From assembly GCA_030605285.1 (NCBI GenBank), contig JAUWIQ010000109.1:1-6771 (forward strand): a stretch of 6,771 nucleotides of DNA. Reading direction: 5' to 3'. Below are positions 1 to 5,397 of the stretch, in pieces. Positions within the stretch are counted from its first letter, which is position 1; every line of letters begins with the position of its first letter. This DNA is from Planctomycetota bacterium (GTDB lineage: Bacteria; Planctomycetota; Planctomycetia; Pirellulales; UBA7805). A program made the position numbers and the translations under genes. Below the pieces are notes generated by a model. The model had not been told where the DNA came from, did not search any database, and saw nothing but the letters and a program-made list of their open reading frames with translations.

Positions 1-241
1 CATCCTCGGGCGCTTCTGCCCCCTCAGCACCACGATCCTCCCCATCGTCCCGCCCCTCCGCTTCGTCGGCGGCGTCCTGATTGCGGTTCGCACGCTGATC
101 GGAAACCGCCCCAATGATGATCATGAGGATACAGGCACCGATTAAAGCAAAAAAGAACGTGGGTGCCGAAAAGAATCCCGGGGCAGACACCTCTTCAGAG
201 TTGACCTGTGCCAACAGGAACAGGGCTTCGGATAACGGCAT
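1..241 (-). CDS. Unknown single-span membrane protein, N-terminal part (truncated by the window edge)
   Basis: This reading frame enters from the left edge and its start lies inside the window, so only the first 80 residues are visible. It begins MPLSEALFLLAQVNSEE. A strongly hydrophobic segment follows at about residues 26-47 (core FFFALIGACILMIIIGAV), then a very acidic, Ala/Gly/Glu/Asp-rich tract from residue 48 on. The layout is a short N-terminus, one membrane helix and a hydrophilic, probably disordered linker leading to an unseen C-terminal part. The ATG at 241 is the only common start codon after the upstream in-frame TAG (near 298), so the start is fairly secure, although I see no clear Shine-Dalgarno sequence. 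The gene is divergent from the anchored-protein gene at 562. The family is not recognised. A YajC-like protein was considered, but the basic motif that normally follows the helix is absent. Function is unknown. Confidence 0.6.
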   Translation of the reverse strand, partial: MPLSEALFLLAQVNSEEVSAPGFFSAPTFFFALIGACILMIIIGAVSDQRANRNQDAADEAEGRDDGEDRGAEGAEAPED

Positions 242-292
242 GAGGAAAATTTCTAAACAAAGGAAGCCACGAGTGAATACGAGCGTCTTTCC

Positions 293-298
293 ATTCTA
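293..298 (-). promoter_or_regulatory. Candidate extended -10 promoter for the leftmost membrane protein gene
   Basis: On the minus strand the hexamer TAGAAT matches TATAAT at five of six positions and is preceded directly by TGA, giving a TGN extended -10 arrangement. The predicted transcription start, near 287, would leave a leader of about 46 bases before the ATG at 241. No good -35 box is seen at the usual distance. This is a sequence match only; planctomycete promoter consensus is poorly defined, so confidence is low. Confidence 0.25.
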
Positions 299-551
299 TC
301 AAAAGTAACGCCCCGTTGCAGAGACAAGAGATATCGCAACTTCTACTGTGGGGTCGCTAAAAGGCCGGCCGCTGAAGAGACCACCTGGCGGTTGCTCCTC
401 GCGGGCAGATAATAATAGAATGACTGAGTCCAGCGCACCCGAGACGATCTCTGTGGTGGCTTTCGCTTTGATCGGACCCTCTCCGGGCGAAACCTATCTC
501 GAATTGACGGCACGGGAAGCAGGTCGGGCGAACATACTCTTCCCCAGTTTT

Positions 552-555
552 GGAG
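552..555 (+). promoter_or_regulatory. Ribosome binding site deciding the start at 562
   Basis: GGAG lies six bases upstream of the ATG at 562. The frame is also open to a TTG at 550, but that codon would overlap this site and add only four residues. The GGAG spacing therefore favours the ATG at 562. Confidence 0.6.
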
Positions 556-561
556 CCAACC

Positions 562-1209
562 ATGACCGAACGTGAACGCTGGATCGTCTATCCGCTTATC
601 TTTCTTGCGATCAGCATTTCTTTAAAAAGCAAGTTTATCCCTACACCCCAAAAAAAATCTCAGAAAACGCTCGAGGTTGACCAATTGAATGCAAAGCAGA
701 TAACAACCTCTTTAATCCTGGGGGAACGGGCCAGTTTTAATGAACTCAACGCACCGCTAATCCATGCCCAACAGATCCAAGTGGAGGACGGACAAAACAT
801 TCCTAAAATCATAATGCGGTCACTTTCCCTCTCCGATGCAAACCAAGGCAGTGAACAGAAAACCACCGGAATGATTGACGTACTGGGCACAGAGAATCAG
901 GGACTGGTGACTCTTGGTGGGCATCCCGGTGGAGGCTTTGTGATCACGAGGGCCACGGAGGACCAAAACGACTTTGTTGCGTTTGGCTACGATCAACGCG
1001 GTTCGGGACTTTTCTGGCTTGACAAACAGGGCCAACCCAAGGGTTTCTTCCGACGTAAAGTCGAACGAGCCCCTCCAAACCCGCCAGCCAGTAACGTGGA
1101 GGATGGCGAGGACAAACCGGCAGGGAAAGCTGCCACTCCAACAGGTGAAAAACAAGACAGTCTCCAACAGGGCGCCACGCCCCTCGAAGACAAAGCGCCC
1201 GCTCAATAA
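562..1209 (+). CDS. Unknown membrane-anchored protein with a Gly-rich beta-type middle region and a disordered tail
   Basis: The protein is 215 residues and starts MTERERWIVYPLIFLAISIS. Residues 8-21 form one hydrophobic helix preceded by charged residues and followed by basic residues (KSKF, then QKKSQK), which fits an uncleaved N-terminal anchor. Residues 37-90 show a loose periodic pattern of hydrophobic positions (LEVDQLNAKQI, LILGERASFNELNA). Residues 104-163 are rich in short Gly turns (VTLGGHPGGGFVI, FGYDQRGSGLFWLDKQGQ), which suggests repeated beta hairpins. From about residue 170 the chain is Pro/Glu/Lys/Gln-rich and probably disordered. There are no catalytic motifs and I recognise no named family. 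The pattern resembles uncharacterised anchored proteins of planctomycetes, which is recollection and not a search result. Its stop overlaps the argG stop on the other strand, and it is divergent from the truncated membrane gene at the left edge, so the two might share regulation. Confidence 0.7.
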   Translation: MTERERWIVYPLIFLAISISLKSKFIPTPQKKSQKTLEVDQLNAKQITTSLILGERASFNELNAPLIHAQQIQVEDGQNIPKIIMRSLSLSDANQGSEQKTTGMIDVLGTENQGLVTLGGHPGGGFVITRATEDQNDFVAFGYDQRGSGLFWLDKQGQPKGFFRRKVERAPPNPPASNVEDGEDKPAGKAATPTGEKQDSLQQGATPLEDKAPAQ

Positions 1210-2417
1210 TCCCGAGGATTGATCCGCGCCTGCACGCGCAGAGGTAGCCCTTGGAGCCTTAGAAAACCGGCGGCATCGTCCTGATTGTAAGAACCGCCGC
1301 CCTCCATACTGGCGACGGCCTCGTCGTAGAGACTGCAGGGGCTCTCGCGACCCTCTACGAGGATATTTCCCTTGTACAATTTCAGTCGGACTTCACCAAT
1401 TACTGACCGTTGGGCCTCTTCAATAAATTGCATCAACGCGTCCATTTTGCGGCAGTACCAAAAGCCGTAGTAGACCATCTCCGCAACCTCGGGTGAGAGT
1501 CGGTCCCGCAAATGGACGAGATCGCGATCCAGCGTGAGCTGTTCGATCTGGCGGTGGGCCTCATAAAGTATGGTCATCCCGGGTGCCTCGTAGACCCCAC
1601 GACTTTTCATCCCCACGAAGCGGTTTTCGACGATATCAATCCGCCCCACACCATGGCGGCCCCCGATTTCATTCAATCGCTCAACGACCTCCAGCGCGGA
1701 ACAGCAACTGCCGTTGATCGCTACGGGCACACCCGCTTCAAAGCGGATTGTGAGTAATTCCGGCTCATCGGGAGCCTCCAGCGGCGAAACCGTCATTCCA
1801 AACTCGACTATTTCCACGCCACATGTTGTCGGATCCTCCAATCGACCTGCCTCATAACTGATATGCAAACAGTTCTCATCACTGCTATAAGGCTTTTCTA
1901 CAGATGCCTTGACCGGAATCTGCTTGGCCTCACAATAATCGATCATTTCTCTGCGGCCCGGAAATTGATTGCGAAACTTTTCCATCCGCCACGGTGCGAT
2001 CAACTCGATATCCGGGTCGAGTGCCTCGGCTGCCAATTGGAATCGGCATTGGTCGTTCCCCTTCCCTGTCGCACCATGTGCAAATGCCCGCGCACCCACT
2101 TCGCGGGCCACCTGCAAGCAAGCTTTGGAAATCAGCGGCCGGGCAATCGATGTGCCCAACAGATAAATCCCCTCGTAGCGGGCTTGCCACTGCAGCACCG
2201 GGAAGGCAAAGTCGCTGCAAAGTTCTTCCCGAACGTCGACCCGTCGCGCCGAGGCGGCCCCATGGTGGCGAGCCTTGTCAAGGATCTCTTCCCGATCTTC
2301 ACACGGTTGTCCCAGATCAACGTAGACACAATGGACTTCGTAGCCTTCGTCAATCAGCCAGCCCAGGATGACCGAGGTATCAAGACCTCCCGAATATGCT
2401 AACACACAGCTTGCCAT
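1203..2417 (-). CDS. argG: Argininosuccinate synthase
   Basis: This cytoplasmic enzyme joins citrulline and aspartate using ATP to make argininosuccinate, the penultimate step of arginine synthesis. The 404-residue product has the usual family length. The N-terminal ATP-pyrophosphatase loop AYSGGLDTS is at residues 7-15, GTSIARPLI at 88-96, HGATGKGNDQ at 114-123, DENCLHISYEAGRLEDP at about 180-196, and the highly conserved GRIDIVENRFVGMKSRGVYE at 258-277. The GATGKGNDQ and DEN..HISYEAG variants are, from memory, the forms found in the animal enzyme; many bacteria have GCTGKGNDQ. The frame is open upstream to about 2495, but homology begins at MASCVLAYSGG, so I place the start at the ATG at 2417. 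A purine-rich GAGGGGG at 2434-2428 lies 10 bases upstream; a GTG directly before the ATG is an alternative start. The gene is 160 bases downstream of the mannose-1-phosphate guanylyltransferase gene on the same strand and may have its own promoter. Its 3' end overlaps the convergent gene by seven bases. Confidence 0.97.
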   Translation of the reverse strand: MASCVLAYSGGLDTSVILGWLIDEGYEVHCVYVDLGQPCEDREEILDKARHHGAASARRVDVREELCSDFAFPVLQWQARYEGIYLLGTSIARPLISKACLQVAREVGARAFAHGATGKGNDQCRFQLAAEALDPDIELIAPWRMEKFRNQFPGRREMIDYCEAKQIPVKASVEKPYSSDENCLHISYEAGRLEDPTTCGVEIVEFGMTVSPLEAPDEPELLTIRFEAGVPVAINGSCCSALEVVERLNEIGGRHGVGRIDIVENRFVGMKSRGVYEAPGMTILYEAHRQIEQLTLDRDLVHLRDRLSPEVAEMVYYGFWYCRKMDALMQFIEEAQRSVIGEVRLKLYKGNILVEGRESPCSLYDEAVASMEGGGSYNQDDAAGFLRLQGLPLRVQARINPRDY

Positions 2418-2466
2418 CACAACCCATCCCCCTCTGCAAACAAAAAAATCCCCTCGACAACCCGCA

Positions 2467-2495
2467 ATTCTGATTCCCCTTGGCCCGGATGGCAA
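2467..2495 (-). promoter_or_regulatory. Candidate sigma-70-like promoter for argG
   Basis: On the minus strand TTGCCA (2495-2490, five of six matches to TTGACA) is separated by exactly 17 bases from CAGAAT (2472-2467, four of six to TATAAT). Transcription would start near 2460 and give a leader of about 43 bases before the argG ATG. It lies between argG and the upstream gene, where an independent promoter would be expected. The match could be chance. Confidence 0.3.
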
Positions 2496-2524
2496 GACAC
2501 TCCACGAACACGACCCCTTCAGCG

Positions 2525-2564
2525 GTAGCTCCCCGACTCGCTCGACCGGTTCCCAGCGAGCTAC
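2525..2564 (-). repeat. Nested inverted repeat (possible RNA hairpin) between the guanylyltransferase gene and argG
   Basis: GTAGCTC at 2525-2531 is the exact reverse complement of GAGCTAC at 2558-2564. A second exact pair, CTCGCT (2537-2542) and AGCGAG (2555-2560), is nested inside, so two partly exclusive folds, or one 10-pair stem with a bulge, are possible. In the direction of transcription the T6 tract comes before the hairpin, not after it, so it is not a classical intrinsic terminator. It starts 13 bases after the stop of the upstream gene. It could be a 3'-end or processing structure, or an attenuation-like element ahead of argG. Confidence 0.4.
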
Positions 2565-2577
2565 AAAAAACGGGCCC

Positions 2578-3681
2578 CTAGAGATATTCTCTCCAACCCT
2601 TCTCCTCCAGCATCTTTACAAGCCTGCGAATTGATTCCTCATCCTTGCGATTGGCAACCAATGTCGCATCGGGAGTATGTACCACGATGCAGTCTGTTAG
2701 CCCCAATGTCACCAGCAGGGGATCTTCAGGACCTCGTACGATCGATCCCTTCGTATTGAGACCAAGGTAGCGGGCATCGATTGTATTTCCTTCCGGGTCC
2801 ATGCCCTGTAAACGGCTGAGCGCCGTCCAGTTTCCCACATCATCCCAGTCGAACGGAGCTTCGATGACAACAATATCCGTGGCATGTTCCATCACCGCGT
2901 AATCGATCGAGACACTCTGGATCGCAGTAAACTCTTCTTGAAAGACCTCGTCAAAATCAGCAGACTGCTGATGTTCCGTAATCGTGCGGAGGTGAGCGAG
3001 CATCTCGGGCTCGCGCCGGGCAAGTTCCTCAAGGATCGTGGCGGCCTTCCAGACAAAGATGCCCGAATTCCAATAGAAGGTTCCTGCATCGAGATAGGAC
3101 TGGGCCACTTCCGCCTGCGGCTTTTCACGGAACTGCTTGACACGGTAGGCGTGCACTGCTGCGGCCTGCTCAGATTCGGTCTGCTCAGGCAGGTCCAGCG
3201 ATTCAGCGCGTTCGATGTAACCGAACGTTTCCGCAGGATACGTGGGCCGGATACCAAATGTGACAATCCGTCCCGGCACATTCTCGACGAGTGCCGCCGC
3301 CTGCTGAACCGCTTGCCGAAAGGCGGTACTCTGTTGGATCACATGATCCGCTGGCATGACGACCATCGTGGCATCCGGATCGTCGCGGCAGAATCGCAGT
3401 GCCGCCAGACCAATACAGGGTGCAGTATCTCGTCGACAAGGCTCACCCAAAATCGATGTTGCCGTCAACTCGGGAATTTGCTCGGCTATTTTTTCCAGTA
3501 AGCGGTCGCCCGTTACGATCAGAATCCGTTCCGGCGGCACCAAGCCTTCCAGACGATCAAACGTCGTCTGGATCATAGAACGGCCACCTTGAAGCGTCAG
3601 CAGCTGCTTGGGAAAATCTGCGCGACTCTCAGGCCAAAAACGCGTGCCGGCACCACCGGCCATAATGACTGCATGAATCAT
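2578..3681 (-). CDS. manC: Mannose-1-phosphate guanylyltransferase (GDP-mannose pyrophosphorylase)
   Basis: The enzyme converts mannose-1-phosphate and GTP to GDP-mannose and pyrophosphate, supplying mannose (and derived fucose or rhamnose) donors for glycans in the cytoplasm. The 367-residue product has the nucleotidyltransferase signature MAGGAGTRFWPESR at residues 7-20 followed by PKQLL at 24-28. VVMPADHVI at 107-115 carries the metal/nucleotide Asp. FGYIERAE is at 153-160, FREKP at 184-188, YWNSGIFVWKA at 203-213 and FDWDDVGNW at 277-285, in the order typical of ManC-type enzymes. The protein ends soon after the nucleotidyltransferase and its short beta-helix-like tail; the C-terminal cupin isomerase domain of bifunctional ManC/AlgA proteins (about 470 residues) is absent, so it should lack phosphomannose isomerase activity. 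The frame is open to 3732, but homology begins at MIHAVIMAGG, so the ATG at 3681 is preferred; AAGAG lies just upstream. It sits 80 bases after the UAP1-like gene and is probably co-transcribed with it. The gene symbol rests on family resemblance only. Confidence 0.93.
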   Translation of the reverse strand: MIHAVIMAGGAGTRFWPESRADFPKQLLTLQGGRSMIQTTFDRLEGLVPPERILIVTGDRLLEKIAEQIPELTATSILGEPCRRDTAPCIGLAALRFCRDDPDATMVVMPADHVIQQSTAFRQAVQQAAALVENVPGRIVTFGIRPTYPAETFGYIERAESLDLPEQTESEQAAAVHAYRVKQFREKPQAEVAQSYLDAGTFYWNSGIFVWKAATILEELARREPEMLAHLRTITEHQQSADFDEVFQEEFTAIQSVSIDYAVMEHATDIVVIEAPFDWDDVGNWTALSRLQGMDPEGNTIDARYLGLNTKGSIVRGPEDPLLVTLGLTDCIVVHTPDATLVANRKDEESIRRLVKMLEEKGWREYL

Positions 3682-3761
3682 AAAATAACTCTTACTGTTG
3701 GTTTCCATTATCAGCGACAGCCTGATCAACACCAGACGACTGTTCGCCGGTCAATACAATT

Positions 3762-5153
3762 TTATCTGAAATAAGTATCCTCAAGGATCGTAGTGCCCGG
3801 CGCGATTTTTTGCCTGAGTTGCTCAACGGTCATCGCAAAGCGGGGACTGATTTCGACGCGACATCCATCGTCTACCTTGATTCCCGCCTCTCGAAGCATA
3901 CGACGATGTACGTCCATCATCTGACAACATACATGCTCGACCGTATCCGTCGCTGCGCCGCTCGCATTTTTTAGCGGGGCAAAGGCCAAAGCGGAATCGA
4001 CCTCCACCGAAAGTGCCCGTTTCGCGTGTGGCAGAAGATCGAATATGAACCGCTCGTACTTGATCGCATTCGGTTCATCCGGGTTGATGCGACGCCCTGA
4101 TGGATCAAGAAAGGGCACTTTTTTCCGTGCAAGGTGGATCGGCAAGACATCCTGCGATTTGGCCATCCGGCAGAGAAAGGCGATGTCAAATATATGGACC
4201 GCAATGCTGCCGGCCCAAAGTTTCAACGAACCATCATCATTGCGCTGCTGGGCAACCTCTGCAGGCAGATCGCTATACTCAATGACACGCGTCATTCCAT
4301 CCAACTGCACGACATTCCCCACGCGGTCTTCCGGGGATTTTTTAGCAATGACCTGCAATGTGTATTCACTTTCTGCCAAGAGATGACAACCGATCAATCG
4401 CGGGTCACATACGGTCGCGAGCGGATTATCGACCTGAAAGTAAAACAAGTATTCCAGGCCACGCTGCTGCATCGACTCGAGGGCCCGACAGCGCTCGAGC
4501 GCGGCGAGCATTCCTCCATGTCCATCCGGGCTGAGGAATAATGAATCACGCTCACTAAGCAGCAGTTTGCCCGTACAAGCATCCACCGCAGGCAACGTAC
4601 CTTGACAAAAAACAGTGACATCTTCCTCCACAAGACCGAACCGTCGGTTTGTCTCCAAATAATCCAGGGTCTCCTGATGGGTCGCCGGACTGGTCATGAG
4701 AAAGAGAGGAATGCCTCTGCCAAACCGCTCGCCAATCGCGTCAATCTTTGCAAACAAAATTTCAAACAGGCTGGCATGAGAAATGGGGCCGATCGGGTAC
4801 ATCCCCTTAGGGTGGTCGAATCCCAGGCGGGATCCTTGCCCCCCCGCTACCAGGGCGATGCCGACCTTGCCTGCCGCGAGCGCCTGCTCGCCGACCTGTT
4901 CTGCTCCGCGCCCCGCATAAGGTGGGTCGTTACTATCGATACGGACAGCCGCTGGCGGTTCCGCCCGCTGGGCCAATTCTGTCAGCCGCTCTTGCGTCGC
5001 GCTGCTCTCAAACATTGCCTCCAGATCGTGGAGGTCAATTCCTCGAATCTGGGTGGCCAAACCCGCCTGCTCCTCCTCGCTGAGTTCGTCCCAAAAAGCG
5101 AGCAAAGATTCCTGGCCGAAGGCTTCGAGTCGCAACAGCAATTCGTCCTTCAT
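3762..5153 (-). CDS. UAP1-type UDP-sugar pyrophosphorylase (probable UDP-N-acetylglucosamine diphosphorylase)
   Basis: The 463-residue protein belongs to the UDPGP family, which transfers UMP from UTP to a sugar-1-phosphate. It matches the eukaryotic UAP1 branch and not bacterial GlmU or GalU. LVAGGQGSRLG at residues 101-111 and PKGMYPIG at 115-122 form the nucleotide-binding loop. LMTSPATH is at 152-159, SPDGHGGMLAAL at 208-219, FQVDNPLA at 239-246, IEYSDL at 291-296, KYERFIFDLLPHA at 365-377 and FAPLKNASGAATDT at 391-404. In UAP1 these last elements bind the sugar phosphate and close the active site. The N-terminal 90 residues (acidic, helical) match the usual UAP1 leader region. The likely product is UDP-GlcNAc, but UDP-GalNAc or UDP-glucose cannot be excluded from sequence. 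A TTG start at 5198 is possible, but AGGGA at 5165-5161, seven bases before the ATG at 5153, decides for the shorter form. The gene is followed at 80 bases by the GDP-mannose pyrophosphorylase gene, suggesting a nucleotide-sugar supply unit. Confidence 0.9.
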   Translation of the reverse strand: MKDELLLRLEAFGQESLLAFWDELSEEEQAGLATQIRGIDLHDLEAMFESSATQERLTELAQRAEPPAAVRIDSNDPPYAGRGAEQVGEQALAAGKVGIALVAGGQGSRLGFDHPKGMYPIGPISHASLFEILFAKIDAIGERFGRGIPLFLMTSPATHQETLDYLETNRRFGLVEEDVTVFCQGTLPAVDACTGKLLLSERDSLFLSPDGHGGMLAALERCRALESMQQRGLEYLFYFQVDNPLATVCDPRLIGCHLLAESEYTLQVIAKKSPEDRVGNVVQLDGMTRVIEYSDLPAEVAQQRNDDGSLKLWAGSIAVHIFDIAFLCRMAKSQDVLPIHLARKKVPFLDPSGRRINPDEPNAIKYERFIFDLLPHAKRALSVEVDSALAFAPLKNASGAATDTVEHVCCQMMDVHRRMLREAGIKVDDGCRVEISPRFAMTVEQLRQKIAPGTTILEDTYFR

Positions 5154-5160
5154 GAACAAG

Positions 5161-5165
5161 TCCCT
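5161..5165 (-). promoter_or_regulatory. Ribosome binding site of the UAP1-like gene
   Basis: AGGGA on the minus strand lies seven bases before the ATG at 5153. It supports this start over the upstream in-frame TTG at 5198. Confidence 0.55.
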
Positions 5166-5181
5166 GGGCGGACGCAATACG

Positions 5182-5292
5182 TTACCCACCTCGGACAAAA
5201 AGAATGGCGAGATAGCACAGTAGTGGGAACAAAAGAAACATTGTTACATAGGTAAATAATGTCGTCCACTTCGTTCGGGGCCATCGAGCCAT
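5182..5292 (-). CDS. Possible 36-residue single-span membrane peptide
   Basis: A short minus-strand frame reads MARWPRTKWTT, then an almost uninterrupted hydrophobic run (residues 10-33, core YVTMFLLFPLLCYLAILFV) and ends VRGG before TAA. The basic N-terminus, a helix of membrane-spanning length and a short polar tail are what a genuine small membrane protein looks like. An in-frame ATG at 5340 would give a 52-residue version with a less typical N-terminus. The stop is 28 bases before the UAP1-like start, so it would be co-transcribed with that gene. Against it: I see no Shine-Dalgarno sequence before either ATG, and T-rich intergenic DNA can encode hydrophobic runs by chance. No family is recognised. 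It is tentative. Confidence 0.3.
   Translation of the reverse strand: MARWPRTKWTTLFTYVTMFLLFPLLCYLAILFVRGG
5238..5262 (-). repeat. Small imperfect inverted repeat upstream of the UAP1-like gene
   Basis: ACATT (5238-5242) pairs with AATGT (5258-5262) and TTAC (5244-5247) pairs with GTAA (5252-5255), with a one- against two-base internal loop and the four-base loop ATAG. It could form a weak A/T-rich hairpin. It lies inside the putative small membrane ORF, so it may simply reflect that sequence. Confidence 0.25.
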
Positions 5293-5330
5293 GATTTCGA
5301 TTGACTGAAAAAGGCAAGAATAATCAGCAG

Positions 5331-5380
5331 AACGACCCATTATTACGAGCTGTTGGCCAGTTGCAATAGTAATGGTCGTT
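5331..5380. repeat. Inverted repeat around a promoter-like sequence
   Basis: GTAATGGTCGTT at 5369-5380 is the reverse complement of the segment at 5331-5346, except for a four-base insertion in the latter (AACGACC, CATT, ATTAC). The arms total 12 matching bases and are separated by 22 bases. They flank the -35 and cover most of the -10 of a candidate minus-strand promoter, as an operator would. Alternatively it is the stem of a terminator-like hairpin just after the stop of the membrane protein gene at 5398; a T5 tract follows about 17 bases later, too far for a standard terminator. Confidence 0.4.
5339..5366 (-). promoter_or_regulatory. Candidate promoter for the nucleotide-sugar genes
   Basis: On the minus strand TTGCAA (5366-5361, four of six to TTGACA) and AATAAT (5344-5339, five of six to TATAAT) are separated by 16 bases. 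Transcription would begin near 5332, about 40 bases before the possible small ORF at 5292 and about 180 bases before the UAP1-like start. It lies in the largest gap on this strand, where a new transcription unit would be expected. Confidence 0.3.
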
Positions 5381-5397
5381 ATTCTCGTACCCGAACA

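Larger units (their letters stand above)
242..561. other. Divergent intergenic region between two membrane-protein genes
   Basis: About 320 bases lie between the divergent starts at 241 (minus) and 562 (plus). Open frames exist on both strands here (roughly 348-561 plus and 357-563 minus), but they overlap each other, start with no visible ribosome site, and have low-complexity, Arg/Pro/Ser/Cys-rich translations with no recognisable features, so I do not call them genes. The stretch presumably holds both promoters. For the plus gene, the best weak match is TTGCTC at 392-397 with TAGAAT at 416-421 (18-base spacer). I see no strong inverted repeat or terminator. Confidence 0.5.

Noticed and set aside
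1..241. YajC-like translocase subunit identity for the truncated left protein
   Set aside because: The single helix position is similar, but the basic RPQ-type motif right after the helix is missing and the following tract is acidic.
504..538. TTGACG at 504-509 with CATACT at 533-538 as a promoter for the gene at 562
   Set aside because: The spacer is 23 bases, outside the workable range, and the -10 match is poor.
348..575. Two short overlapping open frames on opposite strands in the divergent intergenic region
   Set aside because: There is no ribosome site and neither translation shows membrane, motif or compositional features; the plus one also overlaps the start of the gene at 562.
1863..2402. 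Long plus-strand open frame of 179 codons opposite argG
   Set aside because: It lies entirely antisense to a well-supported argG, its translation is Cys/Arg/Pro-rich with no motif, and long antisense frames are common opposite GC-rich genes.
2884..3501. Plus-strand frame of 205 codons opposite the guanylyltransferase gene
   Set aside because: It is a shadow of a strongly conserved coding region; composition is unlike a real protein and there is no ribosome site of note.
3682..3761. Separate promoter for the guanylyltransferase gene (TTGACC in the 80-base gap)
   Set aside because: No acceptable -10 box is found at 16-18 bases; co-transcription with the upstream gene is the simpler reading.
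4602..5255. Plus-strand frame of 217 codons opposite the UAP1-like gene
   Set aside because: It is antisense to conserved UAP1 motifs and has no recognisable features, so it is taken as a shadow.
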